Of a stretch of DNA of 14,480 nucleotides, positions 8,583 to 14,480 are shown in pieces (position 1 is the stretch's first letter; every line of letters starts with the position of its first letter). This DNA is from Dissophora ornata. Lineage: Eukaryota; Mortierellomycota; Mortierellomycetes; Mortierellales; Mortierellaceae. A program made the translations under genes and the position numbers. The notes under the pieces were generated by a model. The model saw only the letters and a program-made list of their open reading frames with translations, was not told the origin of the DNA and ran no database searches. Where the stretch lies: contig MU617376.1 in the NCBI GenBank assembly GCA_025201705.1, forward strand, positions 1-14,480, given 5' to 3'.

Positions 8583-11500
8583 ATGGAAAGACGGGCTAAC
8601 GGCAGAACCTCACCGCATTTGACGAAGAAAGGAAGCAAGAAGAATTTCGAGGATGCTCTATTCCATCTTGCAAACAGTGTCTGTAAGCCAGGCATCGGAC
8701 GACGAACTAAGGAACCATACGGCGATTCTTCTAGACACGAATTCCATGATGGGTTAGAAATAGGCGGTCCAACAGGACACAGGGATGCGCCGCAGGTGGA
8801 TGGCAGCGATATCTCCTGCATAAGAAGCCGTGATGTTGTAGATGGGCTCCAGCTTTACAAAACGCGCCCCGACCTCGTTCATCCCATACCGATCCCATTG
8901 GGACGAGTTCCTCCATTCATTCATTCACTTGTGTCACTGCCTGAGGTGTCCACCGCTTCGAACTCGAACACTACTGAGGTGTCCACATCTGATCAAGGAA
9001 GTGGTGTCCAGTCGACTGTCCTGGCTGATTCAACCGCTTCAGGTGCGTTAGGTGCGTCAGGTGGGACTCAAAGTATCATATTACATATTATTATCCACAT
9101 GTCACTCCAAGCAAGAGGCTGGAGTCCAGACTAAACAAAGTGTGGCTACAAAACCTGATCAGAAATGCCTCTTGTTCCATTCGGCGGTAAACAGACTTCG
9201 AAGAACAGTCAGATATCAAGTATCCAACACTTCGATTTGCAACTGGGAGTCTGGTTTGCAATGGTGACCCACATTCTACAGGTTACTGTCAAAGCCCAAC
9301 GCTAAGCATGGCCATAAATAGAGCCTTTTCGCCTACGCCCATTCGCCAAGCGGCCTCGATCATGTCTTCGGAGTCCCAGTCATCGCTCCTGACAATTTAC
9401 ACACCCACTCCGGCCGAATCCTTATCCATGCGAGAGGAATCGCAGAGTATCATCGCGTCTAACAATTACGAGGAAAAGGCGGTCCTAAGCAGTGGCGACA
9501 ACGGCTGCGATGATGATGAAATGCTGCAAGAGTTTTCCTCAATCCACCGTGAACTGTGTTGCAATGGTCACCAAACACATGTCGTGCCGACTACACTCAC
9601 TAAATTAACCTCAAGAAAGGCTGGGACTCCGATGCATGCTCCCAGTCAAGCCCACAGCCCTCTTGGCGCGCTATTTGAGATGTCCTCAGGCCATCGCTCG
9701 TTATTTCCACAAAAGCACTTATATGGGCACCAATTCGCGAGCCAGAGCGATAGTGGGGTTCACAGGGTAGTATTACAAGATGTGAGATCGTCGATGGATC
9801 GTGATCTCGATGTGCATTCGAGCGGCGTCGCAGGACGTACGATTCTGGCTGATCCTCAAGAGAAACGTACCAGCAGTCAATCGAGATTTAGCTCGCTGTT
9901 TTCTTCGTTTTCCACCTCTTTAATGTCGGTCAGGGATCGCAGCTCATCCAAAGCAAAGTTGCTTCCGATACCCTGCACTTCCGATCTATCCACGATAATG
10001 TGTCTTAATCAAACAAGTAAACCAAGCCGTGAGAGTATGCGCAAACCAAGGAACGATATCCCAACACAAGAGACTGAAAGCTGGTATAGCAAGCTGAATA
10101 GAGTCTCTCACCCATCTCCAATGTCATCGAAGGCACACTCCAAGTCTATGTCAGCTCTTTCTCCAGATATTTCGATACACGGATCGTCAAACTACAATGT
10201 TCGGCCGTCGGGGTGCACTTATTGCAATAGGAACGTCCGTGGGCCATGCCGTTTCCATAAGGAATTACCTACCCTACCGACTGGTGACTGTGATGGTATG
10301 CGGAATATTATCAACTACGGAGGAAACTCTAAGCTCTATCCAGGTCCTTCAATGGGGTCGCTTCCGTCGAAAATATCTTCCTCTACACAGCCCTACGGAC
10401 GAGCAACATCGATGTTGGATCAAGTCATGAGCTTCGCATCATCTGGCCTGCCAAAAGAAGCTCGCTGTTGTGCGGTGCATAAATCGAACGAGTGCCGTTC
10501 CAACAGTGTCCGAAATCAGACACATTCGACGCCACACCAAGCTCGCACGCAAGTTGTGCTCATGACGAAGGGACGCGATGCACCTCAGCCATCAACAATT
10601 ATTCGCCGCGCGATCGAAAGGCACGCAGGAGCAGGCCTCCAACCACATGTAGTTGTCAATAGCGGACGAAGAGACATTGCAGGTGCTGCTAGCCATCCGG
10701 AGAAGGGTCGTGAGGCGCAAATAGTCTCTACCTATGACGTTGGAGAGCACCGGCTTCCATCGCCACAACAATACCGACGTGCTGGTCCGCGCAATCAAGT
10801 CTATCTTAGTCAAATGTCAGCTTCCTCGCCATGCCTGCAGAGAAGCCCCGCAAAGGAGTTCTCGAAGTGGGCTTCCTCGAGTAGAGTCGAAATTCAGCCG
10901 CGACGCTTGGCTACAGGCTCAATTGTGAGTGCACAGGTGTCTGCCGTTAACGTCCGGGCTGAGATTGTCGCCCCGGCTGTCTTTCAGCCTCAGTCAGGCA
11001 TGAATACAAACGAATCGGACTCGAGACGTCACGGAGAAGCAGATACGACTTCAGAGTTTGACTTTAGAAAAAGTACCTCTCGGAGTAATCTAGTGAATCA
11101 AACATCGACTAAGGCCACTGTATCCACATCATTCGAGAGAGAAAGCATCCCTTTCTTTGAGCCATTTCATGCAGGCGCTCAAACATCAACTTACATCAGT
11201 TTTCACTTTGATATAAGTCACCTGGAGACACAGGAAACGGAGAGGAGTGGCGCGAGGCACCAGACTGACAAGCGTGAGGGCATTTATCAGAATGATAGAG
11301 ATTTTCTGGGAAAAAGGAACTTGGAGGTCGTGATTCGCGATACGAACAGCAAATTTCGAACAGAATCTGCCCCTGCAGCTTCATCAGAAACTATCTTAAT
11401 ATCAGACGTCGCCGACCTTGCACCAGCCGTTGTAGGCCCAGTTATCGCGGCACCAGGTCCCACGGAAGGTATTCACGGCCTCTATCAAGGACTAAATCAT

Positions 11501-11914
11501 CGTCGACGGCGTAGCCACATAGAGGAGACACAAAGCAGGTGTAGAGAAGATATGGGCATCTTTCCTACCCAGGGAGTCGCTATTATTGATAAGCCTGCCT
11601 GCCTTAGGATGAGAAGACCACCGTTACCACCGCCCCTTCCATCTGCACAACTAGGAATGCACGGCGAGGACCGAGACAATGAAGAAGAAGTCTCCGTTTC
11701 TGAACGCTTCCGATCGCTACAGGATCATCTGCGTACTCAAGGGCCCATCAATGCCGAATACGGGCGCCAGATTTTCAGTAAGAGCGTTCTGAATCTCGGA
11801 TCTACAGTATCTCTACCAATTGGCATCGAGTCTTCAAGTTCGCCAAAGGAGATACGACCATCGAGGCTCAAGTGGGGATGGCCATGGTGGGTGGGATATA
11901 AGCAGCGGAAGTAA
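8583..11914 (+). CDS. Large serine-rich, mostly disordered protein of unknown function
   Basis: The long frame 9308-11914 (868 codons from its ATG) is certainly coding. A probable first exon, 8583-9042, with a good start (ACGTCCATGG, CT-rich leader, TATA-like box) joins it through a 239-nt intron (9043-9281, GTGCGT...TTCTACAG, phase 1) to give 1030 residues. If that exon is wrong, the start is 9308. I do not recognise a family. Visible items are a CTYCNRNVRGPCRFH motif (465-479, Cx2Cx7Cx2H, a possible metal site), a second Cys/His cluster CCAVHKSNEC (549-558), a PPLPPPLP run at about 933 of the SH3/WW-ligand type, and an aromatic basic tail, LKWGWPWWVGYKQRK, at the very end. There is no signal peptide or membrane segment. 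Ser, Arg, Gln and Thr are high, which suggests a phospho-regulated scaffold, but this is a guess. Confidence 0.8.
9043..9281 (+). other. Probable intron with three tandem in-frame donors
   Basis: After TCAG the sequence offers GTGCGT at 9043, GTGCGT at 9052 and GTGGGA at 9061, each exactly 9 nt apart and each phase 1. The acceptor TTCTACAG ends at 9281, with a GTGAC possible branch site just upstream. Using the second or third donor would add three or six residues (Gly-Ala-Leu, Gly-Ala-Ser) without changing frame. At 239 nt it is longer than the other introns here. I tested shorter splices into an internal exon around 9115-9185 and they did not keep frame. Confidence 0.55.
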
Positions 11915-12104
11915 CGAAACGGACTTCAGGGCGCAGGGATGGAGCGGGTGCAAACAGCTAGGATAGCATAGCATTTTAATGAAGTAAATGAAAGCAGCGT
12001 AAACCTGGCCCTAATGACGTCACCGTCATTATTTCCAAGCAAGCCACGATCAGCACGTAAAGTGTGTTGGCGAACACACAAAAAAAATACTAGTCAAACT
12101 ATAA
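11915..12104. other. Convergent gap with two small hairpins
   Basis: 190 bp lie between two convergent reading frames. AATGACG-TCAC-CGTCATT (12013-12030) is a 7-bp hairpin that also contains the 8-bp palindrome TGACGTCA (12015-12022), the consensus of CREB/ATF-type bZIP sites. GTGTGTT-GGCG-AACACAC (12062-12079) is a second 7-bp hairpin followed by a run of A. Neither has a proven role. The bZIP site lies downstream of both genes, so it may be chance. Confidence 0.45.
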
Positions 12105-12776
12105 CTACCTATCTGCCTCTGGCGAGGCTGCTCTCTTACGCCCACCAGCAGCACACTCTTGGCTCGACGCGGTATTGACGGATGGCTCGCTATTGCTCCT
12201 GTGCTGCCACTTGCCCTCTCTGACATCCAAGACGACATCACGGGTTCCGCAGTCGTTTGCAATCCTGACATCCGCCTCGGTGGTACACTCAATGACAGCC
12301 TAACCCTTCAATCTGCAGTACTGGGCAAATGCTTGTCGGGATGCAGCAGACCAATAGAAAGATCTGTCCAAGTGCTTGCGAATCTTGTGGAACCGTTGCT
12401 TCCGAACGCGGAGCTTTTCAGTAACACGAGCCATGAGCTGGGTGGTGCACTTGTCGGCGGCTTTTAGAGCTTTCTCACGCTTATCCTCTCGACCTTGGTG
12501 TGTGAGCATCTTTTCCGCTGCGGGGGATCCATCCAGGTAAAGAATTCCATTTGAAGGGTTTGCAAGCTCCCTTAGCTTGAGTTCGGCGATCGCATGTGCC
12601 CAGTCAGGGGGCGATGTTGAGTATGCTCGGCGAATGGTAGGAAAAATGCTGCCCAGGACGTCGATTAGGACCCTTGAAGTGGGATCAAAGGTGGCGGAAA
12701 GGACTTGGCGCTGATCGGACAAGGTTGCTTCATAACCCTTATTCTTGAGCAAGAGCCACAGGCCCAGGATGCCCAT
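12105..12776 (-). pseudogene. XPG/FEN1 N-domain-like (PIN-fold) nuclease gene, broken by a TAG
   Basis: Reading from 12776, the protein opens with MGILGLWLLLKNKGYE, the MGI-GLW start of XPG/FEN1-type nucleases. It continues with RVLIDVLGSIFPTIRRAY (the first acidic residue of the active site fits this Asp) and GILYLDGSPAAEK. After 158 residues a TAG (12302-12300) stops the frame. The same frame then continues for 64 codons to another TAG (12107-12105) and starts AVIECTTEADVRIANDC, which matches the expected next block of the family (the XPG-I region, normally EADV-IA-). TAG is one base from TGG. After DVVLD the similarity stops, so the rest of the nuclease domain and the long C-terminal part seen in fungal relatives are missing. 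A real 158-residue short protein is possible but less likely. The start context GCCATGG is good. Confidence 0.75.
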
Positions 12777-12992
12777 GGCGGAGCAAAAGTGGGGTAGTTG
12801 TTCAGGGAAATAACTATGTGAGTGAGCAGTGGAGAATAGTCTAGGGACAGAGAGGATGAGTGCTTTTAGTGATGAAAAAGAAGAAAGGAAAGAGGAAAAC
12901 GGAAGACGTATTTATACTTAAAGGTTTGTGTGGTAGGACTTTTAGTGATGAAAAAGGGAAAAGAAAGATTAAACTTCAAGGCTTATGTGGTA
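12777..12992 (-). promoter_or_regulatory. Promoter of the nuclease-like gene, partly duplicated
   Basis: On the minus strand TATAAATA (12916-12909) lies 133 nt before the start, followed by a CT-rich tract (12906-12871) and then the leader. Part of this is repeated: CTTTTAGTGATGAAAAAG occurs at 12863-12880 and 12939-12956 (+ strand reading), and the neighbouring CTT-AAGG-TT-TGTGGTA occurs at 12917-12935 and 12974-12992. The two copies differ by an internal gap of about 19 nt. Only the inner copy carries the TATA box. Confidence 0.6.
12863..12992. repeat. Imperfect tandem duplication, about 57-76 nt offset
   Basis: Two 18-nt copies of CTTTTAGTGATGAAAAAG are 76 nt apart with no mismatch, each followed by a purine-rich run (AAGAAAGG, GGGAAAAGAAAG) and a TTGTGTGGTA or TTATGTGGTA segment. 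The differing offset shows that an insertion or loss took place after duplication. Confidence 0.75.
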
Positions 12993-13080
12993 CAAGGGCC
13001 GTGCTACCACCACAATTACCACAACAAAGCCTTGGGGTAACAGAGGGACAGCATTTGACACCTTATTGCGTGCGGATCGT

Positions 13081-13253
13081 GCACAGTAGAGTCCTCGCCA
13101 AAAGGTAACGCACCATATATTTTCTTATTGTGTTTTTCTTATTGAATTGAGGATGGCCCTGTGCCTGCGAGTCGCGTCCTTTTTCTTGACTTAAATGTTA
13201 TACTTTAAAAAATATATGGTGCGTTACTTTTTGGCGAGGACTCTACACTGCGC
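13081..13253. repeat. Long inverted repeat, about 43-bp arms around an 85-nt loop
   Basis: The left arm 13081-13123 and right arm 13209-13253 are reverse complements. The inner 37 nt (from TAGAGTCCTCGCC to CACCATATATTTT) differ at one position, and the outer part by a 2-nt indel and one change. The loop (13124-13208) is AT-rich and has no frame. No target-site duplication is evident at the outer ends. It could be a small non-autonomous element, a fold-back, or the source of a hairpin RNA. Confidence 0.85.
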
Positions 13254-13890
13254 AAGTGCACCATGCTTGAAAGAGGTGGTGTCTTTCATAATATTTGCTG
13301 AAAGAGTAGCTGATTTATTTTGCATAAGACGCCGACAAAGTCGATGCATGTGGCAGAAGCACGCCATTGTCGCAGGAACTACCATTGAGTTTTCTGTCCT
13401 GTAATACTTGTAGCTCTACGCCAACGATATTTTTTCACTCCCCCTATTTCTCAAGGACATCATATATCCATATCCCGGTCGATTACAACCCTCAGAGGTT
13501 CGTCCTCGACCCACATCCTTTACCCAAAGGTCACCTTCTCACAAGAAGCTTTACCTGCTTCATTAATTCTGCAGCAGAGATGCAGACAGCGCAATAAAAC
13601 TTAAAAGGTGCCAAAATAATTGCCACAGATCATTTTTTGGTTGTTATCATGTTCTTTCACAAAAGGACCTCTAACCACTGTTCCCTTTCGTTTCTTATGA
13701 CACTTCCTGAAGTCCCTCGACACAAGATTTTCGGCATGCACAAAGCTGGCGTCAATGGCCCAGCAGCGTGAAAGAAGTTCAAGTGGATGACGAACAGTTC
13801 AAGAATTGTTTCACGATACAAGAGGGACTTTCACCATATCGACGCCGAACAAAAGACTAAAAAACTGCCATGCATGCATTAGTTTTCCTT
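13254..13890. other. Intergenic stretch without a supported gene
   Basis: Only short frames without a proper start or motif. An imperfect palindrome AAAACT...AGTTTT around GCCATGCATGCATT lies at about 13861-13886. I see no tRNA-like fold and no terminal repeats that could be assigned to a mobile element with confidence. Confidence 0.4.
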
Positions 13891-13985
13891 TTTGGCGTGG
13901 CAGGAATTCGCCTTCCACGCCGAAATTTGATATATAGTTGTCCTTCCCGAGGTTCGGCAATATCTATTTGATCATCAATACAACC
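13891..13985 (+). promoter_or_regulatory. TATA promoter with an inverted repeat, before the zinc-finger gene
   Basis: TATATAG at 13931-13937 lies about 50 nt before the ATG at 13986. Just upstream, TTTGGCGTGG (13891-13900) and CCACGCCGAAA (13915-13925) are inverted copies with one bulged base. This could be a protein-binding site, or part of a terminal repeat if the gene is a transposon. Confidence 0.5.
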
Positions 13986-14480
13986 ATGTCGCCCCTAATC
14001 CTCAAACTCAAGGACGTCCTTCACTACTCTCTCGACTATGATCCTATGGTGCCAGTCGAACCTCATCCTTTGCATAGCAATCCTGATTCACCTCTCCCCT
14101 TCAAAGCGAGGTTCACCTGTGCAGAATTCCGGTCGTTCTGGGGTCGCGAGAGAATTGCCTTTCAATGGGTGTATTTTTCTGAGAAAAATTCCAGGTCATT
14201 TTATCTTCATAGCGACAATGGACCAGATTCGTCTCTTCCTAATTATTCCCGGGAACGAGGAGAACACGCAAAAGGCCCAGGTCCACATCGCTCTTACGAT
14301 TGGACACTTAAGCATGTATGCAGGCATTGGGAAGAGGAGCACCAGATTACCCTCAAGCGCCATTCTGTAGGTACAGGATGCAAAGTGTATATTCGTATGA
14401 GGAAGCTGGTTGGCCAGGACCAAGTCGATGTCGAGTATCATTGGAAACACAACCACAGCAATCTCCCGAAAGTAGTGGCC
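13986..14480 (+). CDS. Partial gene with a WRKY-GCM1/FAR1-type zinc finger, possibly a Mutator-like transposase N-terminus
   Basis: The frame opens at ATG 13986 and stays open for 165 codons to the window edge, so the C-terminal part is not seen. Residues 105-160 carry Cys112, Cys132, His155 and His157, the C...C-x22-H-x-H arrangement of the WRKY-GCM1 zinc-finger fold, in the setting GCKVYIRMRKLVGQ and VEYHWKHNHSN. In fungi this finger often precedes a MULE transposase domain, but it also occurs in standalone proteins. A TATA box lies at a fitting distance. No DDE residues can be checked because the sequence ends. Confidence is good that it is coding and moderate for the finger; the transposase role is inference. 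Confidence 0.65.
   Translation, partial: MSPLILKLKDVLHYSLDYDPMVPVEPHPLHSNPDSPLPFKARFTCAEFRSFWGRERIAFQWVYFSEKNSRSFYLHSDNGPDSSLPNYSRERGEHAKGPGPHRSYDWTLKHVCRHWEEEHQITLKRHSVGTGCKVYIRMRKLVGQDQVDVEYHWKHNHSNLPKVVA

Noticed and set aside
9052..9267. 71-codon + frame as an extra exon of the serine-rich protein gene
   Set aside because: Splices into and out of it do not give matching phases; it is better read as part of the intron.
12050..12292. 80-codon minus frame near the nuclease-like gene
   Set aside because: The frame that continues from the nuclease reading past the TAG carries the family motif; this one is a shadow in another frame.
12860..13108. 82-codon + frame rich in Lys
   Set aside because: It is formed by the purine-rich duplicated promoter repeat and runs into the inverted repeat; there is no sign of a protein.
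14038..14370. 110-codon + frame
   Set aside because: It overlaps the open frame from 13986, which carries the zinc-finger motif and has a TATA box in front.

Overview
The window looks like nuclear DNA of a filamentous fungus. The genes are split by short GT-AG introns (83 to 112 nt where the splicing is clear), CT-rich leaders run up to the start codons, TATA-like boxes lie 40 to 130 nt upstream of several starts, and genes are separated by long gene-free stretches. I see no bacterial operon structure. The mix of a mitochondrial BipA, an XPG/PIN-like nuclease fragment and a GCM1-type zinc-finger gene is compatible with an early-diverging fungus such as Mortierellomycota, or with a basidiomycete. 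This assignment is inference only.

Layout. 1-1903 holds no convincing gene but carries short direct repeats about 85-93 nt apart. 1904-2266 is a small possible gene with N-glycosylation sequons and a hydrophobic tail. 2267-3559 is mostly empty and ends in the promoter of the next gene. 3560-6030 (+) is a five-exon gene for a mitochondrial BipA/TypA ribosome-associated GTPase (699 aa), the best supported gene here. 6305-8199 (-) converges on it and encodes a 495-aa nuclear-type protein with a Myb/SANT-like C-terminus. Five exons, one of them a 26-nt microexon, restore a continuous reading frame. About 380 bp of CT-rich sequence separates it from a divergent (+) gene, 8583-11914, for a serine-rich, mostly disordered protein. 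That gene has one certain large exon and a likely upstream exon.

12105-12776 (-) is an XPG/FEN1 N-domain-like gene broken by an in-frame TAG and then shortened, with a partly duplicated promoter. 13081-13253 is a long inverted repeat with no gene. 13986 to the window edge (+) starts a gene with a C...C...HxH zinc finger of the WRKY-GCM1 type, often attached to Mutator-like transposases, and it continues past the edge.

The genes do not form an obvious pathway. They alternate in orientation (convergent, divergent, convergent). The right end (12.1-14.5 kb), with a broken nuclease gene, an inverted repeat and a transposase-type finger, looks like a younger, repeat-rich area next to conserved housekeeping sequence.
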